Shown here: positions 10,386 to 19,943 of the stretch, one piece after another
Position numbering within the stretch: position 1 is the stretch's first letter
How the letters are laid out: the number at the start of each line of letters is the position of its first letter
Source of the DNA: Fodinicurvata sediminis DSM 21159
Lineage (GTDB): Bacteria > Pseudomonadota > Alphaproteobacteria > Kiloniellales > DSM-21159
Length of the DNA: 64,000 bases
Assembly: GCF_000420625.1 (NCBI RefSeq)
Contig: NZ_ATVH01000013.1
Coordinates: 1 to 64,000 of the forward strand
Reading direction: 5' to 3'
Notes under the pieces: model-generated
Database searches by the model: none
The model's input: the letters and a program-made list of their open reading frames with translations, nothing else
Told to the model about the DNA's origin: nothing
Program-made: the position numbers and the translations under genes

Positions 10386-10877
10386 ATGAAGAAGCCTGGT
10401 CTTGATGCGGCGGACATACGAATCCTCGGCGCAGTGCAAGAGCACGGGCAATTGAGCAAGACCCGCCTGGCCGAGATCGCCAACCTCTCACCGACGCCCT
10501 GCCTGGAGCGCCTGAACCGTCTGAAGGCGGCGGGTTTCATTCGCGGTTACCACGGAGAGATCGCCCTGGAGCGGATCTGTGATTTCACCCAGGCCGTGGT
10601 CACGGTGTCCCTGAGACACCACGGACGGGCGGACTTCGCCCGCTTCGAGACCTTCGTCCAGGGCCGCGACGAGATCACCGAATGCATCGCCACGGGCGGC
10701 GGCATGGACTACGTCCTGAAGACAGTGACCGCAAATCTGGCCGCCTTCCAGTCCCTGATGCAGGCCATGCAGGAGGCCGAACTCGGCATCGACCGCTACA
10801 TGACCTACATCGCAAGCCGGACCGTCAAATCCGGCCGCCCGAATCTTCAGAAACTGGCCACAGCCGCCAGGCCGTGA
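10386..10877 (+). CDS. Lrp/AsnC-family transcriptional regulator
   Basis: A 163-residue protein with the N-terminal HTH (LDAADIRILGAVQEHGQLSK, LAEIANLSPTPCLERLNRLK) and the C-terminal ligand-binding RAM domain (about 65-145). ATG 10386 follows AGGAGGG. It heads a run of same-strand genes: a DmdA-like protein, OsmC, a crotonase and an acyl-CoA ligase, so it is a likely local regulator of that set, in the manner of Lrp regulators that sit beside amino-acid or one-carbon catabolic operons. Ligand unknown. Confidence 0.88.
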   Translation: MKKPGLDAADIRILGAVQEHGQLSKTRLAEIANLSPTPCLERLNRLKAAGFIRGYHGEIALERICDFTQAVVTVSLRHHGRADFARFETFVQGRDEITECIATGGGMDYVLKTVTANLAAFQSLMQAMQEAELGIDRYMTYIASRTVKSGRPNLQKLATAARP

Positions 10878-11041
10878 AGCCTGTGGACCGGACAGACTGA
10901 AAACCGGCAGATAATTGGCCTGTTTGGTCCGCAAGCAGCCTGAATTTGGACACCATCCAAAGCGGTGTGAAGCGTATATCGGCAGAAGGTTCAATCGATC
11001 CCGGCGCCAGGTGGGGCCGGGCCGCAGAGAGGGCGGACAGG

Positions 11042-12181
11042 ATGCACACAGACGACTTTGGCTTTGGAACACAGATCCGGAAATCCCCTTACTTCGACGC
11101 CACCCTGCGCTGGGGCGCAAAGGCCTTTTCCGTCTATAATCACATGTACATTCCCCGCTGTTTCGACAGTCCGGAACAGAACTTCTGGAACCTGGTGAAC
11201 GATGCGATCCTCTGTGATGTGGCGGTCGAGCGCCAGGTCGAGGTCACCGGACCCGATGCCGCGCGCTTCGTCCAGATGCTGACCACACGCGATCTTTCAA
11301 AGATGGCGGTCGGGCAGTGCAAGTATGTCCTGCTCACCAATGCCGAGGGCGGCCTTCTGAACGATCCGATTCTGCTGCGCCTGGCCGAGAACCACTTCTG
11401 GTTCTCTCTAGCGGACAGCGACATCCTGCTCTGGGCACAGGGCCTGGCCGTGCATTCCGGCCTGGATGTCACCATTGTCGAGCCGGACGTGTCGCCCCTG
11501 CAGCTGCAGGGCCCGAAGTCGGGCATGATCATGCAGGCCCTGTTCGGCGAGGAGATCATGGATCTGCGCTATTACTGGCTGCGCGAGGTCGAACTGGACG
11601 GCATTCCGCTGATCGTGTCGCGCACCGGCTGGTCCAGCGAGCTGGGCTTCGAGATCTACCTGCGCGATTCGGCCTATGGCGACCAACTGTGGGAACGCAT
11701 CATGGAGGCGGGCGCACCCTTCGGATTGCAGCCCGGCCACACCTCGTCCATCCGCCGGATCGAAGGGGGCATGCTGTCCTATCATGCCGATGCCGACATC
11801 AGCACCAACCCCTTCGAGCTGGGCCTGGACCGCCTGGTGAACCTGGACATGGAGGCCGATTTCATCGGCAAGGCCGCACTTGCCCGCATCCGGGACCAGG
11901 GTGTGCACCGCAAGCAGGTGGGCCTGGTCCTGGACGGCGACCCCCTGAAGGGGCCGAACACCACCTTCTGGCCCATCAAGCAGGCAGGCCAGACCATCGG
12001 CAAGGTCACCTCGGCCATCTATTCCCCGCGGCTGGACCGGAACATCGCCCTGGCCATGGTGTCGGTGGACTGCGCCCACATCGGCGGCCGGGTCGAGATC
12101 GAGACACGCACAGGCTCGACCGGCGCAACCCTCGTCGAAAAGCCGTTCTATGATCCCAGGAAACGGTTGGCCGCCGCCTGA
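11042..12181 (+). CDS. DmdA-like protein of the GcvT/aminomethyltransferase family
   Basis: A 379-residue protein with the GcvT folate-binding fold and C-terminal barrel. It carries blocks seen in DMSP demethylase DmdA rather than glycine-cleavage T protein: KAFSVYNHMYIPRCF (28-42), CDVAVERQVEVTGPDA (58-73), TTRDLSKM (81-88), EPDVSPLQLQGPK, SRTGWSSELGFEIY (193-206) and IRRIEGGMLSYHAD. DmdA moves a methyl group from dimethylsulfoniopropionate to tetrahydrofolate. I chose ATG 11042, which gives the family length; a TTG at 10946 would add 32 unlikely residues. Related GcvT-like clades act on other methylated amines or sulfonium compounds, so the substrate is open. The Lrp gene upstream and the CoA genes downstream fit methyl-donor catabolism. 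Confidence 0.75.
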   Translation: MHTDDFGFGTQIRKSPYFDATLRWGAKAFSVYNHMYIPRCFDSPEQNFWNLVNDAILCDVAVERQVEVTGPDAARFVQMLTTRDLSKMAVGQCKYVLLTNAEGGLLNDPILLRLAENHFWFSLADSDILLWAQGLAVHSGLDVTIVEPDVSPLQLQGPKSGMIMQALFGEEIMDLRYYWLREVELDGIPLIVSRTGWSSELGFEIYLRDSAYGDQLWERIMEAGAPFGLQPGHTSSIRRIEGGMLSYHADADISTNPFELGLDRLVNLDMEADFIGKAALARIRDQGVHRKQVGLVLDGDPLKGPNTTFWPIKQAGQTIGKVTSAIYSPRLDRNIALAMVSVDCAHIGGRVEIETRTGSTGATLVEKPFYDPRKRLAAA

Positions 12182-12210
12182 CCGCACCGGCCGATGAACA
12201 GGACCCCGCA

Positions 12211-12660
12211 ATGTCTGATCTTTCAATCCAGCTGCACTGGCAGCGCAGAGAACCGCACCTGGCGCCTGGAAACTATACCAACGCGCACTCCGTGCAGTTC
12301 AACAGCCACAACGAGCTTCATGTGGATTCCCCGCCCGACTGGGGCGGGGATCCCGCCAACACCAACCCCGAACAGGCGCTCGCCTCGTCGCTGGCCAGTT
12401 GCCACATGATGACCTTCCTGGCACTGGCGGCCAAGGCCGGCTGGCCGGTGGCCACCTACCACGACCGGGCCGTCGCCCAGCTGGGCAAGAATGCCAGGGG
12501 ACAGATGTCGGTCACCCGCATCGACCTGCACCCGGTTGTTCGCTTCGACAGCGGTTTCACGTTAGAGTCGGGAAAACTGGAAGAGATGCATGAGCGTGCG
12601 CACCGCTACTGCTTTATCGCGAACACTCTGGCGGACAGCGTCGAGATCAACATTCACTAG
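12211..12660 (+). CDS. OsmC-family peroxiredoxin-like protein
   Basis: A 149-residue OsmC/Ohr-fold protein. The two redox cysteines are in their usual contexts: C64 in SSLASCHMMTFL and C134 in HRYCFIANTL. The family reduces organic hydroperoxides with lipoyl or similar dithiols in the cytoplasm. It starts at ATG 12211, 29 bases after the DmdA-like gene, and is 56 bases before the crotonase gene, so it is probably cotranscribed. In this context it may protect against reactive sulfur or peroxide by-products, which is an inference from position. Confidence 0.88.
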   Translation: MSDLSIQLHWQRREPHLAPGNYTNAHSVQFNSHNELHVDSPPDWGGDPANTNPEQALASSLASCHMMTFLALAAKAGWPVATYHDRAVAQLGKNARGQMSVTRIDLHPVVRFDSGFTLESGKLEEMHERAHRYCFIANTLADSVEINIH

Positions 12661-12716
12661 GTCCGACGCACTCCGCGTTCCGTCGCCCTTACCTGTCTCG
12701 ACGAAGGAGCCGAACC

Positions 12717-13517
12717 TTGGCCCAAAGCGAAATCCTTTCCCGTGAGCTGGATGCGGATGGCGTCCTGGTCCTGACCCTGAACGACCCCGACAAGCGCAAC
12801 GCGCTGTCCGAAACCATGCTGGCGGCGCTGGACGCGGCCTTTGCCGAGGCCGCTTCCGACGCCTCTGTCCGGGTCATCATCCTCTCCGCCAGGGGCCCGG
12901 CCTTCTGTGCCGGTCACGACCTGAAGGAGATGACGGCCGGCCGCGCCGCGCCGGACGGCGGGCGGGCCCTCTTCACGCGGATCATGAACAGCTGCTCCGG
13001 CGTCATGCAGGCGATCGTCAACTGTCCGCAACCGGTCATCGCCGAGGTGACGGGCACGGCGACGGCGGCCGGCTGCCAGCTCGTGGCCAGCTGCGACCTG
13101 GCCGTCGCCGCCGACACGGCCCGGTTCAGCACCCCCGGGGTGCATATCGGCCTGTTCTGTTCCACACCCATGGTCGCCCTCTCGCGCAATGTCGGCAACA
13201 AGCATGCGATGGAAATGCTGCTGACCGGCGACATGGTCCCGGCAGACCGCGCCGCCGAAATCGGCCTGGTCAACCGGGCGGTGTCGCCCGATGACCTGCG
13301 CGCGGCCACCCTGGCCATGGCACGAAAGATCGCCTCCAAGTCCAGCATGACGCTGGCCACGGGCAAGCGTGCCTTCTATGCGCAGCGCGAAATGCCCCTG
13401 GCGGAAGCCTATGACTACGCCTCGAGGATCATGGTCGAGAACATGCTGGCCAACGACGCCCGGGAAGGCATCGAGGCCTTCATCGAAAAGCGTGAACCGC
13501 ACTGGCAGGATTCATGA
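12717..13517 (+). CDS. Enoyl-CoA hydratase/isomerase family protein, ECHDC3-like
   Basis: A 266-residue crotonase-fold protein with the oxyanion-hole motif PAFCAGHDLKEM (61-72) and GTATAAGCQLVASCDLAVA (113-131), followed by FSTPGVHIGLFCSTP, which closely resembles eukaryotic ECHDC3. The two glutamates that hydrate the double bond in classical hydratases are replaced: Q121 in GCQL and G141 in TPGV. Ordinary hydratase activity is therefore doubtful and the reaction is unknown. Translation starts at TTG 12717, supported by AAGGAG eight bases upstream; no ATG is suitably placed. It is between the OsmC and acyl-CoA ligase genes. Confidence 0.85.
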   Translation: MAQSEILSRELDADGVLVLTLNDPDKRNALSETMLAALDAAFAEAASDASVRVIILSARGPAFCAGHDLKEMTAGRAAPDGGRALFTRIMNSCSGVMQAIVNCPQPVIAEVTGTATAAGCQLVASCDLAVAADTARFSTPGVHIGLFCSTPMVALSRNVGNKHAMEMLLTGDMVPADRAAEIGLVNRAVSPDDLRAATLAMARKIASKSSMTLATGKRAFYAQREMPLAEAYDYASRIMVENMLANDAREGIEAFIEKREPHWQDS

Positions 13518-13553
13518 GGGGCAGGATTCATGAGCGGCGGGAAAGGTGATCGG

Positions 13554-15224
13554 ATGGCGTCGAATCCCTACAATATCGGGCTGGATCGCAACCCCGCGAA
13601 CCATCAGCCCCTGACGCCCCTGACCTTCCTGGAGCGCGCGGCCAGCGTCTTTCCGGATCACACGGCAATCGTCCACGGCGCCCTTCGGCGCGATTATGCC
13701 AGCTTCTACAGCCGGTCGCGCCAGCTTGCCTCTGCGCTGGCGCAGAAGGGATTCGGACGCGGTGATACCGTCTCCGCCCTGCTGGCAAACACGCCGGCCA
13801 TGCTGGAATGCCACTACGGCGTCCCGATGTGCGGCGCTGTCCTGCACGCGATCAATAGCCGGCTCGATGCCGCCATCATCGCCTTCCAGCTCGATCATGC
13901 CCTGTCCAAGGTCGTCATCGTGGATCGCGAGTTCATGCCGCTGTTGCAGGAGGCCCTGGCGCTTGCCGAGGCGAAGCCACTGGTGATCCAGTACGAGGAT
14001 CCCGAGTTCACCGGCCGTCAGTCAGATGACACCGGCAACCCCGCTGAGGCCCCTGATTCCCAAGCCTTCCCCGACTACGAAGCCTTCCTGGCGGCCGGCG
14101 ACCCGGAGTTTGCCTGGCTCATGCCCGAGGACGAGTGGGATGCGATCTCGATCACCTATACCTCCGGCACCACCGGCGACCCCAAGGGTGTGGTCTCGCA
14201 CCACCGCGGCGCCTATCTTCTGGCCCAGGGCAACGCACTGACAACCTCGATGGGCAGGCATGCCGTCTATCTCTGGACGCTGCCGATGTTCCATTGCAAT
14301 GGCTGGTGCTTTCCCTGGACGCTCTCGGCGGTCTTCGGGACCCATGTCTGCCTGCGCCAGGTGCGCGCCGAACCAATCTGGAATGCCCTGGCCGACCAAG
14401 GCGTCACCCACCTCTGCGGGGCGCCAGTCGTCATGTCACTGATGGTCTCGGCTGCGGAGAGCCTCAAACGAAGCCTCGATCATCCCGTGCAGTTCCTCAC
14501 CGCGGCCGCGCCCCCGCCCGAACGGCTTCTCACGGAGATGAAGACCGCCGGTTTCGATGTGGTCCACCTCTATGGCCTGACGGAAACCTACGGCCCGGCC
14601 GTCGTGAACGAATGGCATGAGGAGTGGGAGGACCTACCCGCCCCCGACCAGGCCCGGCTCAAGGCGCGCCAGGGCGTCCGCTACCTGCCCCTGGAGCAAC
14701 TGGATATCCTGGATCCCGAAACCCTGCAGCCGGTGCCGCGCGACGGCCAGACCATGGGCGAGGTCATGTTCCGCGGCAATGTCGTGATGAAGGGCTACTT
14801 CCGCAATCCCGAAGCCACGGAGAAGGCCTTTGCGGGCGGCTGGTTCCACTCCGGTGATCTGGGCGTCATGCACCCGGATGGCTATATCCAGCTGAAGGAC
14901 CGGTCCAAGGACATCATCATCTCGGGCGGGGAGAACATCTCCTCCATCGAGGTCGAGGAGGTGCTCTACCGGCACCAGGCCGTCGAGGTTGCCGCTGTCG
15001 TGGCCATGCCGCACGACAGATGGGGCGAAACACCCTGCGCCTTCGTTGAACTGACAGCCGGCGAACAGGCTGATGCCGAAACGCTCCGCGACTGGTGCCG
15101 CAGCCACCTGGCCCGCTACAAGGTGCCCGGCCGCTTCGTCTTCATGGCGATCCCGCGAACATCGACCGGAAAGATCCAGAAATTCGCCCTGCGCGAGCAG
15201 GCGCGAGAACTCGCAAGCCAGTGA
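13554..15224 (+). CDS. AMP-dependent acyl-CoA synthetase
   Basis: An ANL-superfamily ligase of about 556 residues that activates a carboxylic acid via acyl-AMP to its CoA thioester. Motifs in order: the phosphate loop YTSGTTGDPKGVV, adenine/acyl site YGLTETYGPAVVNEW, hinge region GWFHSGDLG...LKDRSKDIIISGGENIS, and the catalytic lysine in TSTGKIQKFALRE near the C-terminus. I start at ATG 13554 (MASNPYNIGLDRNPAN), where homologous proteins begin; ATG 13530 is an in-frame alternative with a similar ribosome site. It is the last gene of the cluster. It resembles medium-chain acyl-CoA synthetases more than characterised DmdB methylmercaptopropionate ligases, so the acid is not assigned. Confidence 0.9.
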   Translation: MASNPYNIGLDRNPANHQPLTPLTFLERAASVFPDHTAIVHGALRRDYASFYSRSRQLASALAQKGFGRGDTVSALLANTPAMLECHYGVPMCGAVLHAINSRLDAAIIAFQLDHALSKVVIVDREFMPLLQEALALAEAKPLVIQYEDPEFTGRQSDDTGNPAEAPDSQAFPDYEAFLAAGDPEFAWLMPEDEWDAISITYTSGTTGDPKGVVSHHRGAYLLAQGNALTTSMGRHAVYLWTLPMFHCNGWCFPWTLSAVFGTHVCLRQVRAEPIWNALADQGVTHLCGAPVVMSLMVSAAESLKRSLDHPVQFLTAAAPPPERLLTEMKTAGFDVVHLYGLTETYGPAVVNEWHEEWEDLPAPDQARLKARQGVRYLPLEQLDILDPETLQPVPRDGQTMGEVMFRGNVVMKGYFRNPEATEKAFAGGWFHSGDLGVMHPDGYIQLKDRSKDIIISGGENISSIEVEEVLYRHQAVEVAAVVAMPHDRWGETPCAFVELTAGEQADAETLRDWCRSHLARYKVPGRFVFMAIPRTSTGKIQKFALREQARELASQ

Positions 15225-15288
15225 AGCCCCTCCCCAGTTAAAGGGGTAGAGCCTAGAGCCCTATCTCTTCGGATCAAAAAATGTGGGA

Positions 15289-15364
<76 letters not shown>

Positions 15365-15488
15365 ATCTTTGGGATATGCCCGCCTATGCGGCGCGACGGG
15401 CTGGGAAACTAAGAGGCGTTCCGGGTCTTGGCAAGGGAAAAATCATGCCCGCACCGCCGGGCTGCCCTGCCGTGAAACGGCCCGGAAT

Positions 15489-15833
15489 TCAGCCCTTGTC
15501 CTCATCGTCATCATCGCCGCCGACCTTGGCGATATCGTCCTCTTCGCCCAAGTCCGAGGCATCCTCGAGCGTGTCGTCCTCAACCTCGATGTCCAGGTCT
15601 TCGGACAGCTCGAGCTCGTCACTCGCCGGCTCGGGGGCCGGGGCTGCTGCCGGCGCTTCCTTTTCGGCCGCCTTGGCTCGACTGGCGCCCTTGCCGCGCT
15701 TGCCGCGCAGATGCGCCTCCGGGTCGAACTCGGTGCCGCAGGACGGGCAGACGATGGGTGTGCGAAGCATGTCGTAAAACTTCGTCCCGCAACTCTGGCA
15801 CTGGTGTTTCGTGCCCCATTCCGGTTTGGCCAC
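15489..15833 (-). CDS. FYDLN-acid / TIGR02300 zinc-ribbon protein
   Basis: A 114-residue alphaproteobacterial protein of unknown role. The N-terminus [20 protein letters not shown] carries a zinc ribbon with C12, C15, C29 and C32 and the FYD motif that gives the family its name. The second half is a charged linker, Ala/Glu/Pro-rich and then almost entirely acidic ([20 protein letters not shown], ending DDDDEDKG). It lies between tRNA-Ala and, divergently, aroA; this placement beside aroA is common in alphaproteobacteria. The zinc ribbon hints at nucleic-acid or protein binding, but nothing more can be said. Confidence 0.9.
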   Translation of the reverse strand: MAKPEWGTKHQCQSCGTKFYDMLRTPIVCPSCGTEFDPEAHLRGKRGKGASRAKAAEKEAPAAAPAPEPASDELELSEDLDIEVEDDTLEDASDLGEEDDIAKVGGDDDDEDKG

Positions 15834-16020
15834 ACCTACCTCCGTGACGTCTGGTAATCAGGTTGCGGGCATTTGCCATGCTCCCCGTGGCCTGTCAAAC
15901 CCCTTCCTGCGGGAAAGCAGCATTTCCTCACCGCGCGATGCGGAGGGCTTGGGCTGCGCCTGCGGTCATGCTAAAGACCCGCGCGAGGCAATCCATCAAC
16001 CGAACCGGATCCGAAAACGC

Positions 16021-17352
16021 GTGGCTTCGCTGACCGCTCATCCTTCTCAGGCCCTCGCCGGCCGCCTTCAGGTCCCCGGCGACAAGTCCATTTCCCACCG
16101 TGCTCTGATGCTGGGTGCCCTGGCCGTGGGACAGACCCGGATCACCGGCCTGCTGGAGGGCGAGGACGTTTTGAATACCGCCACCGCCATGCGTGCCCTG
16201 GGCGCCGAGGTCACCCGCCAGGAGGATGGCGTCTGGCAGGTCTGGGGCCGCGGCGTAGGCGGGCTGCGCGAGCCCGAGGATGTCCTGGACTTCGGCAACA
16301 GCGGCACGGGGGCACGTCTGGCCATGGGGCTGGTCGCCGGCCAGCCACTCAATGCCGTCTTTACCGGCGATGCCTCGCTGCGCCGGCGGCCCATGGCGCG
16401 CATCATGCGGCCACTGGAGGAAATGGGCGTCAGGTTCATGGCCCGCGAGGGCGGACGCCTGCCCCTGACGGTCAGCGGCCCCGAGACCCTGCGCCCGATC
16501 ACCTATCGCCTGCCCGTGGCCTCGGCCCAGGTGAAGTCCGCCATCCTGCTGACGGGGATCGCCGCGCCCGGCAAGACCACGGTGATCGAACCCGAACCCA
16601 CGCGCGACCACAGCGAGCGCATCCTCAGTCACTTTGGCGCCGAGATAGAGGTGAGTGATCGCGACGACGGCCGCCATGTCATCCTGACCGGCCAGCCCGA
16701 GCTCACGGCGGCGCCGGTCAATATCCCGGCCGACCCGTCCTCGGCCGCCTTCCCGCTGGTGGCCGCACTGCTGTTGCCGGGCTCGGAGATCACCCTGCCC
16801 GCTGTGGGCATGAATCCCCTGCGCACCGGCCTGCTCACCACCCTGCGCGAAATGGGCGCCGATCTGGTGGAGGAGAACACCCGCCAGGAGGCCGGCGAAC
16901 CCGTGGCCGATCTGCGCATCCGCGCCGGCCGGCTGCAGGCCGTGACGGTTCCCGCGGCACGCACGCCCTCGATGATCGACGAATATCCCATCCTGGCCAT
17001 CGCCGCCGCCTGCGCGGAGGGCGTCACCCACCTGGAGGGACTGGCCGAACTGCGCGTCAAGGAAAGCGACCGCCTGGCAGCCATGGCGCGTGGCCTGCAG
17101 GCCTGTGGCGTGAAGGTAGAAGAAGAACAGGACAGCCTGACCATCCACGGGGCCGGTGGTCCGCCGCCCGGTGGCGGCACCATCGAGGCCGACCTGGATC
17201 ACCGCATCGCCATGTCCTTCCTGGTCATGGGGCTCTGCGCGCAACACCCCGTCACGGTGGACGATGCCGGCCCCATCAACACCTCCTTTCCCGGCTTCAC
17301 CGAGGCCATGCGCGCCCTGGGCGCCGACTTGCGCCCCAGTGACAGCGCATGA
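16021..17352 (+). CDS. aroA: 3-phosphoshikimate 1-carboxyvinyltransferase (EPSP synthase)
   Basis: Sixth step of the shikimate pathway: joins shikimate-3-phosphate and phosphoenolpyruvate. The 443-residue protein has [67 protein letters not shown] and VKESDRL, with the overall pattern of class II enzymes such as Agrobacterium CP4. At the glyphosate-determining site it reads [10 protein letters not shown], with Gly where CP4 has Ala100. GTG 16021 is the only suitable start near the conserved N-terminus; the frame stays open upstream to 15811. It is followed 52 bases later by cmk, as in many alphaproteobacteria. Confidence 0.97.
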   Translation: MASLTAHPSQALAGRLQVPGDKSISHRALMLGALAVGQTRITGLLEGEDVLNTATAMRALGAEVTRQEDGVWQVWGRGVGGLREPEDVLDFGNSGTGARLAMGLVAGQPLNAVFTGDASLRRRPMARIMRPLEEMGVRFMAREGGRLPLTVSGPETLRPITYRLPVASAQVKSAILLTGIAAPGKTTVIEPEPTRDHSERILSHFGAEIEVSDRDDGRHVILTGQPELTAAPVNIPADPSSAAFPLVAALLLPGSEITLPAVGMNPLRTGLLTTLREMGADLVEENTRQEAGEPVADLRIRAGRLQAVTVPAARTPSMIDEYPILAIAAACAEGVTHLEGLAELRVKESDRLAAMARGLQACGVKVEEEQDSLTIHGAGGPPPGGGTIEADLDHRIAMSFLVMGLCAQHPVTVDDAGPINTSFPGFTEAMRALGADLRPSDSA

Positions 17353-17404
17353 CTGGGCTGCGCGTGCAAGGCTGCTCCACAGCATGACAGGGAGACAGGA
17401 CAGC

Positions 17405-18061
17405 GTGATCATCGCCATCGACGGACCGGCCGGCGCCGGCAAGGGCACACTGGCCCGCCGCCTGGCAGAGACCTTCGACTATGCTTACCTGGACACCGGG
17501 GCGATCTATCGTGCGGTGGCCGCGCGCCTGCTGGATGCCGGCGCCGCAGCCAGTGACACCGATGCCGCCCTGGAGGCGGCCCGCAACCTGGATCCGCGCG
17601 ACCTGGAACGCAGCGACTTGCGCCGCGAGGCGGTCTCGAGCGCTGCATCGGAGGTTGCGGTCCAGCCGGCTGTCAGGCAGGCTCTGCTGGACTTCCAGCG
17701 CCACTTTGCCGCCAACCCGCCAGAGGGCAAGGCAGGTGCCGTCCTGGACGGCCGCGACGTCGGAACGGTCATCTGCCCGGACGCGGATGCCAAGCTTTTC
17801 CTGACCGCCAGCCCCGAGGCAAGGGCCGACCGACGGCATAAGGAGTTGCAGGAAAGCGGTGTGGAGTCTATATACGCGCGCGTCCTGGAAGATATAAAGG
17901 CCCGCGATGAAAGGGACAGCCGCCGTACGGCGGCGCCGCTCAAACCGGCCGAGGATGCCGTAGCACTGGATACGACGGCCCTGAACGCCGACGAGGTCTT
18001 CGCAGAAGCGCTGCGGATCATCGCGGAAACAACGGGAAGAACAGCCATCCAGCAACGATAA
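17405..18061 (+). CDS. cmk: Cytidylate kinase
   Basis: Phosphorylates CMP and dCMP with ATP. The protein of about 218 residues begins IIAIDGPAGAGKGTLARRLA with the P-loop, followed by YLDTGAIYRAVA, VLDGRDVGTVICPDADAKLF (the NMP site) and a lid with RRHKELQE. I take GTG 17405, which places the P-loop at the family's normal position and has GGGAGA nine bases upstream; ATG 17384 is possible. The order aroA-cmk-rpsA is conserved across many proteobacteria. Confidence 0.96.
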   Translation: MIIAIDGPAGAGKGTLARRLAETFDYAYLDTGAIYRAVAARLLDAGAAASDTDAALEAARNLDPRDLERSDLRREAVSSAASEVAVQPAVRQALLDFQRHFAANPPEGKAGAVLDGRDVGTVICPDADAKLFLTASPEARADRRHKELQESGVESIYARVLEDIKARDERDSRRTAAPLKPAEDAVALDTTALNADEVFAEALRIIAETTGRTAIQQR

Positions 18062-18131
18062 GCCCGAAAGATTTCGGGAAGACCGCCGGACCCAACCGGC
18101 AGGCCTGAACACTGAACCGAAAGGAACCACT

Positions 18132-19916
18132 ATGGCCACCAACACTGCGGCACAGCCGCAAGAGAAAGAATCATTCGCCGCCCTGCTCGAGGAATCCCTC
18201 GGCGAGGTCGGCTCCCTGGAAGGCACGGTCCTGAAGGGGCGTGTCGTCAACATCGAAGGTGAAAGCGTCATCATCGATGTTGGCCTCAAGTCCGAAGGCC
18301 GCGTCGCGCTGCGCGAATTCGCCAAGGCCGGCGAAGACGCCGAGCTCAAGATCGGCGACGACGTCGAGGTCTATCTGGAGCGCATGGAGGACAAGAACGG
18401 CGAGTCCATGCTGAGCCGCGACAAGGCCCGCCGTGAGGAATCCTGGAACCACCTCGAGAAGGCCTTCGACGACAGCAAGCGCGTGACCGGCACGATCTTC
18501 GGCCGCGTCAAGGGCGGCTTCACCGTCGACCTCTCCGGCGCCGTGGCCTTCCTGCCCGGCAGCCAGGTCGACATCCGTCCGGTGCGCGACGTCACCCCGC
18601 TGATGCACACCCCGCAGCCCTTCCAGATTCTCAAGATGGACCGGGCACGCGGCAACATCGTCGTCTCGCGCCGTGCGGTGCTCGAGGAGGATCGCGCCGA
18701 GCAGCGCAGCGAGCTGATCGCCAACCTGCAGGAAGGCCAGATCCTGACCGGCGTCGTGAAGAACATCACCGACTACGGCGCCTTCGTGGACCTGGGCGGC
18801 GTCGACGGGCTGCTGCACGTCACGGACATCTCCTGGAAGCGCATCAATCACCCGACCGAGGCGCTTGCCATCGGCCAGCAGGTGCAGGTGCAGATCATCC
18901 GCTTCAATCCGGAGACCCAGCGCATCAGCCTGGGCATGAAGCAGCTGGAAGCCGACCCTTGGGAAGGCGTGGCCGCCAAGTATCCGGTCGGCGCCAAGTT
19001 CGAGGGCCGTGTCACCAACATCACCGACTACGGTGCCTTCGTGGAGCTGGAAGCCGGCATCGAGGGCCTGGTGCACGTCTCCGAGATGAGCTGGACCAAG
19101 AAGAACGTCCATCCGGGCAAGATCGTCTCCACTTCCCAGCAGGTGGAAGTGGTCGTCCTGGACGTCGACGAGGAAAAGCGCCGCATCTCGCTGGGCCTCA
19201 AGCAGGTCCAGGCCAATCCCTGGGAAGAGCTGCTGGAGAACTATCCGGTCGGCTCTGAAATGGAAGGCGAGATCAAGAACATCACCGAATTCGGTCTGTT
19301 CGTCGGCCTTCCGGGCGAAATCGACGGCATGGTCCACCTGTCCGATCTGGACTGGAACCGTCCGGGCGAGGAAGCCATCCAGGACTACGAGAAGGGCCAG
19401 GTCATCAAGGTCAAGCTGCTGGAAGTGGACGTCGAGAAGGAACGTATCTCGCTGGGCGTCAAGCAGCTTGAATCCGACCCCTTCGAGAGTGCCAGCGATG
19501 GCATCCGCAAGGGCAGCACGGTCACCGGCACGGTGACCGAGGTCAACGACAACGGTGTCGAACTCGAGCTGGCCGATGGGGCCACCGGCTTCATCCGCAA
19601 GGCGGAGCTATCCCGCGACCGCGCCGACCAGCGTCCCGACCGCTTCGCCGTTGGCGAAAAGGTCGATGCCAAGGTCACGACGGTCGACAAGAAGACCCGC
19701 CGCATCAACCTCTCGATCAAGCAGTTGCAGATCGCCGAGGAGAAGCAGGCCATGGCCGAGTACGGCTCCACCGAATCCGGAGCCAGCCTGGGCGAAATCC
19801 TGGGTGCGGCCCTCTCTCAGGCCAAGGCCGGGGCCGAAGACAGTTCGAAGACCGAAGACACCCCCAAGACGGACGAGGGTGAAGACGCAGACGAGGACGA
19901 GAAGAAGGACAGCTGA
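18132..19916 (+). CDS. rpsA: 30S ribosomal protein S1
   Basis: Captures mRNA for the 30S subunit. The 594-residue protein contains six S1 RNA-binding domains starting at about residues 31, 117, 203, 288, 375 and 461. Domains 3-5 are the most alike, for example NITDYGAFVDLGG and NITDYGAFVELEA. A long acidic tail (TEDTPKTDEGEDADEDEKKD) ends the chain. ATG 18132 follows AAAGGAACC. A strong terminator follows at 19944. Confidence 0.98.
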   Translation: MATNTAAQPQEKESFAALLEESLGEVGSLEGTVLKGRVVNIEGESVIIDVGLKSEGRVALREFAKAGEDAELKIGDDVEVYLERMEDKNGESMLSRDKARREESWNHLEKAFDDSKRVTGTIFGRVKGGFTVDLSGAVAFLPGSQVDIRPVRDVTPLMHTPQPFQILKMDRARGNIVVSRRAVLEEDRAEQRSELIANLQEGQILTGVVKNITDYGAFVDLGGVDGLLHVTDISWKRINHPTEALAIGQQVQVQIIRFNPETQRISLGMKQLEADPWEGVAAKYPVGAKFEGRVTNITDYGAFVELEAGIEGLVHVSEMSWTKKNVHPGKIVSTSQQVEVVVLDVDEEKRRISLGLKQVQANPWEELLENYPVGSEMEGEIKNITEFGLFVGLPGEIDGMVHLSDLDWNRPGEEAIQDYEKGQVIKVKLLEVDVEKERISLGVKQLESDPFESASDGIRKGSTVTGTVTEVNDNGVELELADGATGFIRKAELSRDRADQRPDRFAVGEKVDAKVTTVDKKTRRINLSIKQLQIAEEKQAMAEYGSTESGASLGEILGAALSQAKAGAEDSSKTEDTPKTDEGEDADEDEKKDS

Positions 19917-19943
19917 GGCTGGCCTTCATCCCGCCCGATAGCA

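Noticed and set aside
9803-10540. A 245-codon protein extending the Rap1a-like gene upstream
   Set aside because: The N-terminal 135 residues overlap the Lrp gene antisense and have no signal peptide; the signal peptide starts at ATG 10132.
12717-15224. Naming the crotonase dmdD and the ligase dmdB
   Set aside because: The crotonase lacks the catalytic glutamates and the ligase is not close to characterised DmdB proteins; only context would support the names.
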